A stretch of 64,000 nt of DNA from an uncultured Pelagibacteraceae bacterium (GCA_902578775.1 CACHEF010000001.1:62001-126000); one strand, 5' to 3'; positions 1-9,765 are shown, numbered from the stretch's first letter. Notes: a model not told the origin generated them from the sequence alone. Numbers and translations: made by a program.

Positions 1-2009
1 TTAATGGATTATCAGTTCTAGGTTGGGGTGTAGGAGGCATTGAAGCTGAAGCCGGAATGCTTGGCCAACCGATTTCAATGTTAATACCAGAGGTTATTGG
101 TTTCGAAGTTAAAAATAAAATGCCCGAGGGTACTACAGCAACAGATTTAGTTTTAACAGTTGTAAAAATGTTAAGAGACAAAGGCGTAGTAGGAAAATTT
201 GTAGAGTTCTTTGGTGAAGGTTTAAAAAATCTTACTTTGGCTGATAGAGCAACAATTGCAAATATGGCTCCTGAATATGGAGCAACTTGTGGCTTTTTTC
301 CTATAGATGAGGAGACGTTAAAGTACTTAAAATTTTCAGGAAGAGATAATCAAACTCTTAAAATTGTTGAGGATTACGCAAAAGCCCAGGGATTATGGGC
401 AAGTAATGAAATTGAATTTACGGATACGCTTACATTAGATATGTCTTCAATAGTTCCAACAATTTCAGGTCCGAAAAGACCTCAAGATAAAGTTTTATTA
501 TCAGAAGCTTCTCAAAGTTTTAACAAAACTTTTAAAGAGGTTTCAGGTAGTGACGAATTTAAATCTTCAAAAGTTTCGAATGAAGACTTTGAGATAAAAG
601 ATGGAAGTATATTAATTGCAGCTATAACCTCATGTACTAATACATCCAATCCTAATGTTTTGATCGCAGCTGGATTATTAGCTAAAAAAGCTGTTGAACT
701 TGGTCTAGAAACAAAACCTTGGGTAAAGACATCTTTAGCACCAGGTTCTCAAGTAGTTACTGATTACTTAGAAAAAGCTGGACTAAATACATATTTAGAT
801 AAATTAGGATTTAATTTAGTTGGATATGGGTGCACAACATGTATTGGAAATTCTGGTCCATTAGCAGACAGTATAGTTGAGGCTATTCAAAAAGATAACT
901 TATATGGTGTATCAGTCCTTTCAGGAAATAGAAACTTTGAAGGAAGAATATCTCCACACATTAAAGCAAATTATTTAGCATCACCACCTTTAGTAGTTGC
1001 ATATTCTTTAGCAGGACATATGTCTTTTGATTTATACAAAGATTCATTTGGCAAAGACAAAAATGGAAAAGACATTTATTTAAAAGATATTTGGCCATCC
1101 AATCAAGAGATAGAAGAAACTCTTAAAACTTCTTTAAATGCAGAAATGTTTATAAAAAGATATTCAAATGTTTCACAAGGTCCAAAACAATGGCAAGAAA
1201 TTAAAACAGAAAAAAGTAGTATTTATAATTGGGATGAAAATTCAACGTATGTAAAAAAACCTCCTTTCTTTGACAATTTATCAGATGAACCAGAGGGATT
1301 TAAAGAAATTAAGAATGCAAGACCATTATTAATTTTAGGTGATATGGTTACGACTGATCATATCTCACCAGCAGGAAATATTCAAAAAGAGAGTCCAACT
1401 GGAGAATATTTTATGAAACATCAAATTTTACCAAAAGATTATAATTCGTACGGATCAAGAAGAGGAAATCATGAAGTAATGATGAGAGGAACTTTTGCAA
1501 ACATTAGAATAAGAAACGAAATGGCTCCGGGTACAGAAGGTGGTTTTACAAAATTATATCCAGAGGAAAAAGTTATGCCAGTCTATGATGCAGTAGTTGA
1601 ATATAAAAAAAGAGGAACAGATCTAGTTGTAATTGGTGGAAAAGAGTATGGAACTGGTTCATCTAGAGATTGGGCAGCGAAGGGTACAAAATTACTTGGA
1701 GTTAAAGCTGTTATAGCAGAAAGTTTTGAAAGAATTCATAGATCTAATTTGATTGGGATGGGAATATTACCATTACAATTTAAAGATAATCTTAATAGAA
1801 TAAATCTTAAATTAAAAGGATCTGAATTAATTAGTGTGATTGATGTAGAGAAAGGAATTAATCCTTCAGATACTGTTAAGTTAGAAATAAAATATATCTC
1901 AGGTGAAATAAAAATAGTAGATACTCTATGCAGAATAGATACTAAAAATGAATTGGAATATTATAAAAATGGAGGAATATTACAATATGTTTTACGAAAC
2001 ATGATTTAG
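1..2009 (+). CDS. acnA: Aconitate hydratase, C-terminal part (5' end outside window)
   Basis: This is the end of a cytosolic aconitase, which interconverts citrate and isocitrate in the TCA cycle. The open frame runs in from the window edge (frame starting at base 3) and already reads as aconitase before the first visible ATG at 57, so that ATG is internal. Counting from it, the three [4Fe-4S] ligand cysteines are C193 (in SCTNTSNP), C259 and C262 (in GCTTCIGNSG). The swivelling C-terminal domain is present with the GSSRDWAAKG substrate-binding loop. No frameshift is seen. The stop codon lies 2 bases before the next start, so the downstream TPR-like gene is probably co-transcribed. The family identification is very secure. 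Confidence 0.97.
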   Translation, partial: NGLSVLGWGVGGIEAEAGMLGQPISMLIPEVIGFEVKNKMPEGTTATDLVLTVVKMLRDKGVVGKFVEFFGEGLKNLTLADRATIANMAPEYGATCGFFPIDEETLKYLKFSGRDNQTLKIVEDYAKAQGLWASNEIEFTDTLTLDMSSIVPTISGPKRPQDKVLLSEASQSFNKTFKEVSGSDEFKSSKVSNEDFEIKDGSILIAAITSCTNTSNPNVLIAAGLLAKKAVELGLETKPWVKTSLAPGSQVVTDYLEKAGLNTYLDKLGFNLVGYGCTTCIGNSGPLADSIVEAIQKDNLYGVSVLSGNRNFEGRISPHIKANYLASPPLVVAYSLAGHMSFDLYKDSFGKDKNGKDIYLKDIWPSNQEIEETLKTSLNAEMFIKRYSNVSQGPKQWQEIKTEKSSIYNWDENSTYVKKPPFFDNLSDEPEGFKEIKNARPLLILGDMVTTDHISPAGNIQKESPTGEYFMKHQILPKDYNSYGSRRGNHEVMMRGTFANIRIRNEMAPGTEGGFTKLYPEEKVMPVYDAVVEYKKRGTDLVVIGGKEYGTGSSRDWAAKGTKLLGVKAVIAESFERIHRSNLIGMGILPLQFKDNLNRINLKLKGSELISVIDVEKGINPSDTVKLEIKYISGEIKIVDTLCRIDTKNELEYYKNGGILQYVLRNMI

Positions 2010-2011
2010 TT

Positions 2012-2656
2012 ATGGATGAAGAGACAGCAATAATAAATAGTAGTACAAGAAATGAAAGAATAAAAAATTTTTTTGTTAAAAATAGAAAAACACTTATTTC
2101 GACATTTCTTATAATTTTGATTATATCAATCTTTTATTTTGCATTTAACGAATATAAAGAAAAAAAAAAATTAAAAATTTCTGATGAATATAATTCAATT
2201 ACCACTGAATTTTCAGATAAAAATATAGAAAAAACTAAAAATTCTCTTGTTAATCTAATTTATGAAAATGATTCAACTTATTCACCTTTATCTTTATATT
2301 TTATAATTGATAAAAAATTGATTACCGAAAGAGGAAAAATTAATGATTTATTTGATAATGTGATTAAAAATACTTCATTAGAAAAAGAAATGAAAAATTT
2401 AATAATTTATAAAAAGGCTCTTTATAATGCTGATGAAATAAAAGAAAATGAATTATTAGAGATTCTCAAACCAATATTAAATTCTGATAGTATTTGGAAG
2501 TCACAAGCTTTGTACTTAATGGCAGAATATTTTTATTCAAAAAAAGAAAAACAAAAATCAAAAGAGTTTTTTAATCAAATACTTTCACTAGAAAATGCAA
2601 ATCAAGATTTAAAAATAGAGGCACAAAAAAGATTAAGAAGAGATTTAAGTGAATAG
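2012..2656 (+). CDS. Membrane-anchored TPR-like protein, YfgM type
   Basis: A 214-residue protein with a charged N-terminus, one transmembrane segment at about residues 27-48, and a helical C-terminal region that ends in a TPR-like repeat (around residues 165-205: repeated aromatic/alanine helices). This architecture and the position directly before bamB match the YfgM family (TPR_21), periplasmic proteins anchored by one N-terminal helix and linked to envelope quality control. The next gene starts on a GTG inside the last codons of this one (8-base overlap), so the two are translationally coupled. Homology is inferred from layout and context rather than strong motifs. Confidence 0.65.
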   Translation: MDEETAIINSSTRNERIKNFFVKNRKTLISTFLIILIISIFYFAFNEYKEKKKLKISDEYNSITTEFSDKNIEKTKNSLVNLIYENDSTYSPLSLYFIIDKKLITERGKINDLFDNVIKNTSLEKEMKNLIIYKKALYNADEIKENELLEILKPILNSDSIWKSQALYLMAEYFYSKKEKQKSKEFFNQILSLENANQDLKIEAQKRLRRDLSE

Positions 2657-3953
2657 ATTTATCATTTTTCTCATTTGTATAATTTTTTTAAATGGCTGTT
2701 CATTAAATAAAAACTCAAAATTTTGGACTACAGCTCAAGATATTCCCAAAGAGAAAAATACTAATTATAAAGAAATATTTGCTGATGATCAAACTTTAGA
2801 TAAGGAATTAAATGCAAATCTAACAATTAATTTCGGAAATATAATTAAAAATAATTCAAGAATTAGAGATTTTTTTAACAATGATGGAAGATTGAATTTT
2901 GATGGAGTAATTAAAAAATCATCAAGATATAAATTTTCTAAAATTGAAAAATTTGATCAATTTGAGCCAGTCATATCTTTTGACAATAAGAATATTATTT
3001 TCTTTGATGACAAAGGTTCAATTTTAAAATTTAATGACAAATCTGAATTAATTTGGAAAAAAAATCATTATTTAAAATTAGAAAAAAAACTTAGACCTGT
3101 TTTACAATTTGCAAATGACGGAACCACATTAGTAGTTGCAGATAGTATTGCAAAAACTTTTGCTCTCAATTTAGATGATGGTGAAATAATATGGTCCAAA
3201 GATAATTCTGCGCCATTTAATTCTCAAATCAAAATTTATAAAAATATGTTTTTCACAATTGATTTTTCAAACACTTTAAGATGTTTTTCCTTAAAAGATG
3301 GGAAAGAATTGTGGAATATTAAAACAGAAAATTCATTAATAAGGTCTCAAAAAAAACTATCAATGGTTATTGTAAATGATCTTTTATATTTCAAAAATTC
3401 GATAGGCGATATAAGTGCTGTTGATTTAAATCAAGGTGAATTGTTATGGCAACTGCCAACACAAAGTAGCTTAATATATGAAGCATCTTTTTCTCTAGAA
3501 ACATCAGATTTAGTAACAGATGGAAATGCGCTTTTTTTTTCAAATAACAAAAATCAATTTTTCTCAATTGATCTTGATACAGGAAGTTTTAATTGGAAAA
3601 ATAAAGTAAATTCAAATCTTAGACCAACTTTAATTGAGGATTATATTTTTACTGTTTCACTAGAGGGATATCTAATTGTTATTGATAAAAAAAGTGGAAA
3701 TATTATAAGAGTTACAGATATATTTAAGAATTTTAAAAAAAAGAAAAGAGAACAAATAAAACCTGTAGGTTTAATTGTAGGTCTTAAAAATATTTATTTA
3801 ACAACAGATAATGGTAGGTTAATGATTATCAATACTAAAACTGGAAAAACAAACTCAACTTTAAAAATTGATAGTGATAAAATATCTAGACCATTTGTGT
3901 TAGATAAGAACATGTATGTTGTAAAAGATAATGCTATTATCAAATTAAATTGA
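2649..3953 (+). CDS. bamB: Outer-membrane assembly lipoprotein BamB (PQQ-type beta-propeller)
   Basis: A 434-residue lipoprotein with a short hydrophobic signal and a lipobox (LNGC, lipidated Cys17), followed by repeated propeller blades recognisable from recurring motifs such as LDDGEIIWSKD, LKDGKELWNI, LNQGELLWQL and LDTGSFNWKN. BamB is a scaffold of the BAM complex that inserts outer-membrane beta-barrel proteins. The start is GTG at 2649, chosen because it gives the full signal peptide and couples to the preceding YfgM-like gene. In many alphaproteobacteria the GTPase gene der follows bamB. Here it is replaced by a cupin-like gene and zapE. The stop overlaps the next ATG by one base. Confidence 0.85.
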   Translation: MNRFIIFLICIIFLNGCSLNKNSKFWTTAQDIPKEKNTNYKEIFADDQTLDKELNANLTINFGNIIKNNSRIRDFFNNDGRLNFDGVIKKSSRYKFSKIEKFDQFEPVISFDNKNIIFFDDKGSILKFNDKSELIWKKNHYLKLEKKLRPVLQFANDGTTLVVADSIAKTFALNLDDGEIIWSKDNSAPFNSQIKIYKNMFFTIDFSNTLRCFSLKDGKELWNIKTENSLIRSQKKLSMVIVNDLLYFKNSIGDISAVDLNQGELLWQLPTQSSLIYEASFSLETSDLVTDGNALFFSNNKNQFFSIDLDTGSFNWKNKVNSNLRPTLIEDYIFTVSLEGYLIVIDKKSGNIIRVTDIFKNFKKKKREQIKPVGLIVGLKNIYLTTDNGRLMIINTKTGKTNSTLKIDSDKISRPFVLDKNMYVVKDNAIIKLN

Positions 3954-4384
3954 TGTTTCTTAAATTATTGGAAAAATTAGGTCGTAAAAAAATTGTTTTA
4001 GATCGTGGTCCGTCACACCCAAGATTTGATTTAGCGAAACCTTGGATGAATAGATACTATCTTATATTTAGACATAGACCAAAATGGTTTCCGTTTAATA
4101 TACTAATTCATGAAATGTTAGCTGATGATCATGGTGAAGGAGTGCATAATCATCTTTTTCCATACATCACAATTGTCATTAGAGGTGGTTATTGGGAAAC
4201 AACGGAGAAAGGAAAATTTTGGAGAAGACCTGGTTATATTGGATTCAGATCTGCTAATGCACATCACAGAGTTGATTTAGAGCCTGGAACTAAACCAATG
4301 ACTATTTTTATATCTGGTCCATTTGGTTTGAGGAAGGGTCCAAGATCAGAATATGGTATTGATTTTAAATCAAAAAAAAATTGA
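3953..4384 (+). CDS. Cupin-like conserved protein, unknown function
   Basis: A 143-residue protein starting at the ATG that shares one base with the bamB stop (TGATG); a TTG one codon earlier is less likely. The centre has a cupin-like stretch with possible metal ligands: HNHLFPYITIVIRGGYWE (two histidines three residues apart, then beta strands) and a later HHR motif, followed by a conserved-looking glycine/proline-rich tail with FISGPFGLRKGPR. This could be a small oxygenase-like or sensor cupin, but I cannot name a substrate. It sits in a tight plus-strand run (bamB, this gene, zapE, yjbQ-like) in which every stop overlaps the next start, so it is likely expressed with envelope and cell-division functions. 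Confidence 0.6.
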   Translation: MFLKLLEKLGRKKIVLDRGPSHPRFDLAKPWMNRYYLIFRHRPKWFPFNILIHEMLADDHGEGVHNHLFPYITIVIRGGYWETTEKGKFWRRPGYIGFRSANAHHRVDLEPGTKPMTIFISGPFGLRKGPRSEYGIDFKSKKN

Positions 4385-5442
4385 TGTCCAAAAATCTTGA
4401 GGAAAAATTCAGATCATTTTGCAATTTAAAAAATTTAGAAATTAACCAAAATCAAATAATAACAATTAAAATAATTGAAGATTTTTATAATAAAAATTTT
4501 CATTCTTCGATTTTCAATTTTTTTAAAAAAGAAAATAATAAAAAAGGGCTTTATCTTTATGGAGGTGTTGGTGTTGGAAAAACAATGATTTTAGATTTTT
4601 TTTATGATCTTATCTCTGAAAAAAAACTAAGACTTCACTTCAATGAGTTTATGTTAAATTTTCATAATTTTGTCCATGAAAACAAAAATAAGGGAGATGA
4701 AAATATTATTAACTTATTTGTTAAAGACCTTAAATCAAAAGCTTTGTTAATTTATTTTGATGAGTTTCAAGTAACCAATATAGTAGATGCTATGATACTA
4801 GGTAAGTTATTTGATAGAATATTCAGAGAGAACATAAAGATAATTATCACCTCTAATATTAAAATCTCAGAACTATATAAAGATGGACTTCAACGAGATC
4901 AATTTAAACCTTTTATTGAGATCATGAAAAAAAAGACAATCGAACATGAACTTGTAATTGAAGATGATTATAGAAAATCAAAAGAAAACCAAAATGATAG
5001 ATATTTCTTTCCACTGAATAAAGAAAGTAATTTTAAAATGAATAAACTCTTTAGGATTATTTCAAAGAATAAAAAAAAAACTACTCATAGTCTTAATATT
5101 AAAGGTAGAAAATTTCTAATTAAAGAATTCTATGAGGGAGTTGTTAGATTAACATTTGATGAATTATGTGACAAAAATTTGGGAGCTGAGGATTATCTTG
5201 AAATAGCTAAAGTCTCTAAATTTGTAGTTATTGATAATATACCTGAGTTTGACGACATAAATTCTAATCAACAACACCGTTTTATAACCTTAATTGATAT
5301 AATCTATGATAAGAGAATACCTATTGCGGTCACATCAGAAAAGAGTCTAGAGGGATTAACCTCATCTAAATCATTAAAAGAACCATTTAAACGTACAATT
5401 AGTCGTCTTTATGAACTAACATCTTCAGAATTTAATCTATGA
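4384..5442 (+). CDS. zapE: AFG1-family ATPase ZapE (cell division)
   Basis: A 352-residue AAA-type ATPase. The Walker A motif GGVGVGKT is at about residues 60-67 and Walker B LLIYFDEFQV at about 121-130, with the DEFQ signature characteristic of the AFG1/ZapE family. The C-terminal part carries the family's Ser-Arg-Leu-Tyr-Glu-Leu ending. ZapE associates with the FtsZ ring and is needed under low-oxygen or heat stress in E. coli; the mitochondrial homologue Afg1 supports quality control of respiratory proteins. The start is the ATG overlapping the previous TGA. Family length is normal. Alphaproteobacterial zapE often lies near TCA-cycle genes, which fits with aconitase upstream. Confidence 0.9.
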   Translation: MSKNLEEKFRSFCNLKNLEINQNQIITIKIIEDFYNKNFHSSIFNFFKKENNKKGLYLYGGVGVGKTMILDFFYDLISEKKLRLHFNEFMLNFHNFVHENKNKGDENIINLFVKDLKSKALLIYFDEFQVTNIVDAMILGKLFDRIFRENIKIIITSNIKISELYKDGLQRDQFKPFIEIMKKKTIEHELVIEDDYRKSKENQNDRYFFPLNKESNFKMNKLFRIISKNKKKTTHSLNIKGRKFLIKEFYEGVVRLTFDELCDKNLGAEDYLEIAKVSKFVVIDNIPEFDDINSNQQHRFITLIDIIYDKRIPIAVTSEKSLEGLTSSKSLKEPFKRTISRLYELTSSEFNL

Positions 5443-5861
5443 TACAAAAATTCAATAACTTTCAAATCAATACTAATGGACAAAAATTATACGAATTTAC
5501 CAATCAAACAACTGAGTGGATTAGAAAAAATAAATTTAAAAATGGTATTCTTAATCTTAGTATTCAACACACCAGTGCTTCTTTGATTATTCAAGAAAAT
5601 GCAGATCCTGACGTCCAAACTGACTTAATAAATTATTTTAACAAACTAGCGCCAATGGATAACAAGTTATATATCCATACAACTGAAGGCAAAGACGATA
5701 TGCCTGCACATATAAAATCAAGTTTAACTAACAATCAAATTTCTCTAAGTGTTGAAAATGGAGAATTATTACTTGGAACTTGGCAAGGTATTTATTTATT
5801 TGAACACAGATTAAACCCACAAACGAGAACAATAGTTCACCATTTTTTAGGAGAGGTTTAA
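5439..5861 (+). CDS. UPF0047/YjbQ family protein (secondary thiamine-phosphate synthase type)
   Basis: A 140-residue single-domain protein with the family hallmarks LSIQHTSASLIIQENADPDV (about residues 41-60) and, near the C-terminus, GTWQGIYLFEHR, which contribute the conserved His, Thr, Glu and Asp pocket. Members such as E. coli YjbQ can complement thiamine-phosphate synthase mutants weakly, but the physiological reaction is unsettled. The ATG overlaps the zapE stop (ATGA). The gene converges with the photolyase gene, overlapping it by four bases. Confidence 0.85.
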   Translation: MIQKFNNFQINTNGQKLYEFTNQTTEWIRKNKFKNGILNLSIQHTSASLIIQENADPDVQTDLINYFNKLAPMDNKLYIHTTEGKDDMPAHIKSSLTNNQISLSVENGELLLGTWQGIYLFEHRLNPQTRTIVHHFLGEV

Positions 5862-7279
5862 TTTTTTTTTAAACTCTGAAAAGCTTTTAGAGCAGAAGCT
5901 CTTGCCTCTTCATGTACCACTATTGGTTTTGGATAATCTTTTCCAACGATTGTATTTATTGCTTGTTGATATTTCATTTCCATTTCCCAAGGTTTGTGAA
6001 TAAATTTTTGTGGAACTTTACTTAATTCTGGGACCCATTTTTTTACATATTTTCCTTCTTTATCAAACTTTTCACCCTGAAGAATAGGATTAAAAATTCT
6101 AAAATAAGGTGCTGCATCTGCTCCACAACCCGCAACCCATTGCCACTGGGCAACATTATTGGCTTTATTAAAATCAAGTAAACAATTTCTAAAATGTTTT
6201 TCACCTTCGGTCCAATTAATCCTTAAATGTTTCACTAAAAAGGAGCCGACTACCATTCTTATTCTGTTATGCATCCAACCAGTTTCATATAATTCCCTCA
6301 TTCCCGCGTCCACGATTGGATAGCCAGTCATTCCTGATTTCCATGCTTTCAAAAATTTTTCATTTTTTACCCACGGAAATTTATCAAATTCTTTTCTATA
6401 ATTTCCTTTTAAGAACTCTGGAAAATAATTAATCAAACTATGAGAGAACTCACGCCAACCTAATTCATTAATATATTTCCTATAACCAATACCTTTAGAT
6501 TTAACCCCATTACATTTTTTCCAAATAGTGCTTACATGTATTTGCCCGTGTTTAATATAAGGAGATAATTTAGATGTGCCTTCTATAGACGGATAATCTC
6601 TTGCTGTACCGTATTCTTTAATTTTATCATTAATTAAATTGTTGAGAACTTTTTTTGAGTCATTTTCTGAGACCTTCCAATAATTCTCAAATTTTTTATA
6701 CCAATTTTTTTTTGGTAAAATATTTTTAGGCTCAATATAATTTTTAAATAAAGAGATTGTTTTCGATTTTTTTTTTACAACATAATTTTTACTCGGTGGT
6801 AAACCAAGATATTTTTGTTCTGCATTTCTCCAGAATGGTGTGAATACTTTAAAAGGTGTTCCATCATTTTTTGTAACTTCTTGAAATTCATTTAAGATAT
6901 TCCCTTTAAAATATTTAAATTCAACCTCATTTTTTAAAAAAGAATCTCTAATTTTTTTTCCTTTTGCAATTACATCAGGTTCATAAATCTTATTCCAATA
7001 TATTGTAACATCATCTTTTTTTTTAATTTTAGAAAATATATTTATTTCATCACCTTCTAATATTTGAAGATTTATTTTATATTTAGATAGTTCAGATTTA
7101 AATATTTCTAAAGATTTAAATAACCACCATTTTTGTGCTTCTCTTTTATTATCAAAATCAGTTTTATTATAAATATATAACGCAATTACATTTTCATGAT
7201 TTTGCGTGGCAAATGAAAGAGCAGGGTTGTGATCAATTCTAAAGTCTTCCCTTATCCAAGCTATAGCATTTTTTGTCAT
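5858..7279 (-). CDS. phrB: Deoxyribodipyrimidine photolyase
   Basis: A 473-residue cryptochrome/photolyase family protein. The N-terminal alpha/beta antenna domain begins with AIAWIREDFRIDHNPAL. The FAD-binding helical domain includes GTSKLSPYIKHGQIHVS, GYPIVDAGMRELYETGWMHN and WQWVAGCGADAAPYFRIFNP, typical of CPD photolyases of the proteobacterial class. It uses blue light to split UV-induced pyrimidine dimers, an expected function for a surface-ocean cell. It lies 8 bases after the PLP-enzyme gene in the same direction and is likely the last gene of that transcript. Confidence 0.93.
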   Translation of the reverse strand: MTKNAIAWIREDFRIDHNPALSFATQNHENVIALYIYNKTDFDNKREAQKWWLFKSLEIFKSELSKYKINLQILEGDEINIFSKIKKKDDVTIYWNKIYEPDVIAKGKKIRDSFLKNEVEFKYFKGNILNEFQEVTKNDGTPFKVFTPFWRNAEQKYLGLPPSKNYVVKKKSKTISLFKNYIEPKNILPKKNWYKKFENYWKVSENDSKKVLNNLINDKIKEYGTARDYPSIEGTSKLSPYIKHGQIHVSTIWKKCNGVKSKGIGYRKYINELGWREFSHSLINYFPEFLKGNYRKEFDKFPWVKNEKFLKAWKSGMTGYPIVDAGMRELYETGWMHNRIRMVVGSFLVKHLRINWTEGEKHFRNCLLDFNKANNVAQWQWVAGCGADAAPYFRIFNPILQGEKFDKEGKYVKKWVPELSKVPQKFIHKPWEMEMKYQQAINTIVGKDYPKPIVVHEEARASALKAFQSLKKN

Positions 7280-7287
7280 ATAAAAAA

Positions 7288-8421
7288 TTATTTTCTACCT
7301 TTAGATAGCAGCTCTTTGTAAAGTTTAACATCTGCATTTCCTTCGCATCCAATAAGAAGAATGTTGGAGTCTTTATTCAAATTTAATGATTTTTTTACTT
7401 TAGGATTGTTAGCTAAACCTATAAGCGCAATAACCCCAGGTGTTGCACATTCTCCACCTATAATTGAAAATTTACTAAATTTTTTATCTTTTAGCATTGC
7501 TGTTGTTTTAGCAACATTATTGTCAGCAATAGAAACACAATAGTTTGAGGTTTTTTTTAATATTTGCCATGGAACAAGTGACATTTCATTACATGACATT
7601 CCACCCATAATACTCTCTTTTTTTATTCTTATTTTTTTCAGTTTATTTGCTTTTACACTTTGAAGAACACAATCTGCTCTGTCAGGTTCAATAACGATTA
7701 TTTTTGGAATTCTTTTAAAATATTTTGCTACTCCAGCAACTACGCCTGCTGCTAATCCTCCAACACCAGCTTGAACAAATATGTGTGTTATGTAATGATT
7801 TGTTTGTTTGGATATTTCTTTTATGATTACAGAATAACCGGCCATTGTAAGTTGGGGGACATACTTATAGTTCTTGGTAGAAACATCCTGAACAATTTGC
7901 CAATTATTCTTTTTCGATAGTCTTTTACATTCTTCTAATGAATTCTCATAATTTCCTTTGACTCTTATAACTTCAGCACCAAATTTCTCTATTTCATGAA
8001 CTCTTGTTTGGCTTACATATTGACTTACAAAAATTTTACATTTTAAATTTAATCTTTTTGCCCCCCAGGCAACAGACCTACCATGATTGCCAGCTGTTGC
8101 TGATGAAATAATAATATTTTTTTTCCCCTTAGAAATTCTCTCTACCGCGTATGCTCCCCCTAAAGCTTTAAACGACTTTAAATGAAATCTTTTAGACTCA
8201 TCCTTGTAAAAAATATTATTTAATTTTAAATTTTTCTTTAATTTATCAAGAGATAAAAGAGGAGTTACTTTATAATTTTTCCAACCAGATATGGATTTAT
8301 AGGCATTAGTGATTAATGCAGATGGCAGATATTTTAAAACGTAATTTCTTTTAAAATTATAATGATTATTTTTTAATAATTTTTTATATTTCCAGCTTTT
8401 AAGATTTTTTAAGCTTTTCAC
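7288..8421 (-). CDS. PLP-dependent lyase, diaminopropionate ammonia-lyase-like
   Basis: A 377-residue fold-type II PLP enzyme. The Schiff-base lysine is probably K85 within HLKSFKALGGAYA, a context that resembles diaminopropionate ammonia-lyase (DpaL/YgeX) more than threonine dehydratase. The substrate loop SATAGNHGRSVAWGA and the phosphate-binding glycine loop AGVGGLAAGV are present. DpaL cleaves 2,3-diaminopropionate to pyruvate and two ammonia. The gene is 1 base from the glutamine synthetase-like gene upstream, suggesting a small amino-nitrogen module. Substrate is inferred from family resemblance; another D- or L-amino acid lyase activity is possible. Confidence 0.7.
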   Translation of the reverse strand: MKSLKNLKSWKYKKLLKNNHYNFKRNYVLKYLPSALITNAYKSISGWKNYKVTPLLSLDKLKKNLKLNNIFYKDESKRFHLKSFKALGGAYAVERISKGKKNIIISSATAGNHGRSVAWGAKRLNLKCKIFVSQYVSQTRVHEIEKFGAEVIRVKGNYENSLEECKRLSKKNNWQIVQDVSTKNYKYVPQLTMAGYSVIIKEISKQTNHYITHIFVQAGVGGLAAGVVAGVAKYFKRIPKIIVIEPDRADCVLQSVKANKLKKIRIKKESIMGGMSCNEMSLVPWQILKKTSNYCVSIADNNVAKTTAMLKDKKFSKFSIIGGECATPGVIALIGLANNPKVKKSLNLNKDSNILLIGCEGNADVKLYKELLSKGRK

Positions 8422-8422
8422 T

Positions 8423-9748
8423 TTAGCAATCTAGAGTATTTTGTTTTTCCCATTTGGTTATAGGTTTCGACTTGTCAAATTTCTCTACATTATTAAATTC
8501 CTTAATTTCTGTATCTCTAAGCTTTATATAACTATCGATTACATGAGAACCAAAAGTCTCATTCATTTCTTTATTTTGTTTTAATTGTTTTAATGATTGA
8601 TCTAACTCGTCAGGAAGTTTTGGAAGATTTGGGTATTTTGCAAAATCTTTGTACATATTACAATTGAGAGGTTTGCCAGGATCAATCTTATTTTTAACAC
8701 CGTTTATTCCAGCCGCAAGGATACTTGCTTGGAGCAAATAAGGGTTAACAGATCCATCCATTAATCTCAATTCAAACCTCCCTGGGTCAGGAATTCTAAT
8801 CATATGAGTTCTGTTATTGCCCGTATAAGATATACTACTTGGTGACCATGATGCTCCTGATTTTGTTGGAGGTGCATTAATTCGTCTGTAACTATTGATT
8901 GTAGGGTTAAAAAAAGCAGATAAAGACGAAGCATGTTTAATTACCCCACCCAAAAAATTATATGCCATTTTGCTTAGACCTAATTCATTAGACTTGTCCA
9001 AAAATTTATTTTTCTTTCCATCCCAAACAGAAATATGGGCATGACATCCATTACCAGTTAAATTTTCAAATGGTTTAGGCATAAACGTAGCTCTTAAACC
9101 ATGTTTTTCAGCAATAGTTTTTACCATGTACTTAAAAAATGTATGTCTGTCTGCTGTCTTTAAACAATCTGAGTAATCCCAATTCATTTCAAATTGACCG
9201 TTAGCATCCTCGTGATCATTTTGATAAGGACCCCATCCCATTTCAATCATACAATCACAAATTTCTTTAATTAAGTCATATCTTCTCATTAAAGCTGATT
9301 GATCATAGCAAGGTTTTGATTGGGTATCTCTTGGGTCTGCAATTGAATTTCCATCAGGAGATATCAAAAAATATTCACATTCTACTCCAGATTTCATGAC
9401 AAAACCTTGTTTTGAGAGTTTTTTAATTTGTTTTTTTAACATTACTCTTGGTGAGGCATCTACTGGTTTTCCATTCATCCAAAGATCTGATGCAAGCCAA
9501 CCCACTTCTTTATTCCAAGGTAATTGAATTAAACTATCTGGATCTGGAATTCCAAACATGTCTGAATCTGCAGGCGTCATATCCAACCAAGCAGCAAATC
9601 CTGCAAATCCTGCACCAGTTTCCTGCATTTCTTTTATTGCATGTGCTGGGACTAATTTTGATCTTAAAACCCCAAATAGATCTACAAAACTAATTAAAAA
9701 ATATTTAATTTTTTTTTCTTTAGCAATTTTGAATAAATTTTTTGGCAT
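8423..9748 (-). CDS. glnT: Type III glutamine synthetase-like ligase (GlnT family)
   Basis: A 441-residue glutamine synthetase-fold protein. Metal and glutamate-site motifs are visible: SGVECEYFL, NDHEDANGQFEMNW, GNGCHAHISVW, INSYRRINAPP and the C-terminal PDPGRFELRLMDGSVNPYL. Members of this group make glutamine or related gamma-glutamyl amides from glutamate, an amine and ATP. It is clearly divergent from the GmaS paralogue at 15405-16874, so the two probably use different amines. It precedes the diaminopropionate lyase-like gene by one base, so ammonia released by that lyase could be captured here. That coupling is inference. Confidence 0.85.
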   Translation of the reverse strand: MPKNLFKIAKEKKIKYFLISFVDLFGVLRSKLVPAHAIKEMQETGAGFAGFAAWLDMTPADSDMFGIPDPDSLIQLPWNKEVGWLASDLWMNGKPVDASPRVMLKKQIKKLSKQGFVMKSGVECEYFLISPDGNSIADPRDTQSKPCYDQSALMRRYDLIKEICDCMIEMGWGPYQNDHEDANGQFEMNWDYSDCLKTADRHTFFKYMVKTIAEKHGLRATFMPKPFENLTGNGCHAHISVWDGKKNKFLDKSNELGLSKMAYNFLGGVIKHASSLSAFFNPTINSYRRINAPPTKSGASWSPSSISYTGNNRTHMIRIPDPGRFELRLMDGSVNPYLLQASILAAGINGVKNKIDPGKPLNCNMYKDFAKYPNLPKLPDELDQSLKQLKQNKEMNETFGSHVIDSYIKLRDTEIKEFNNVEKFDKSKPITKWEKQNTLDC

Positions 9749-9765
9749 AAATTAAGTTAACATAG

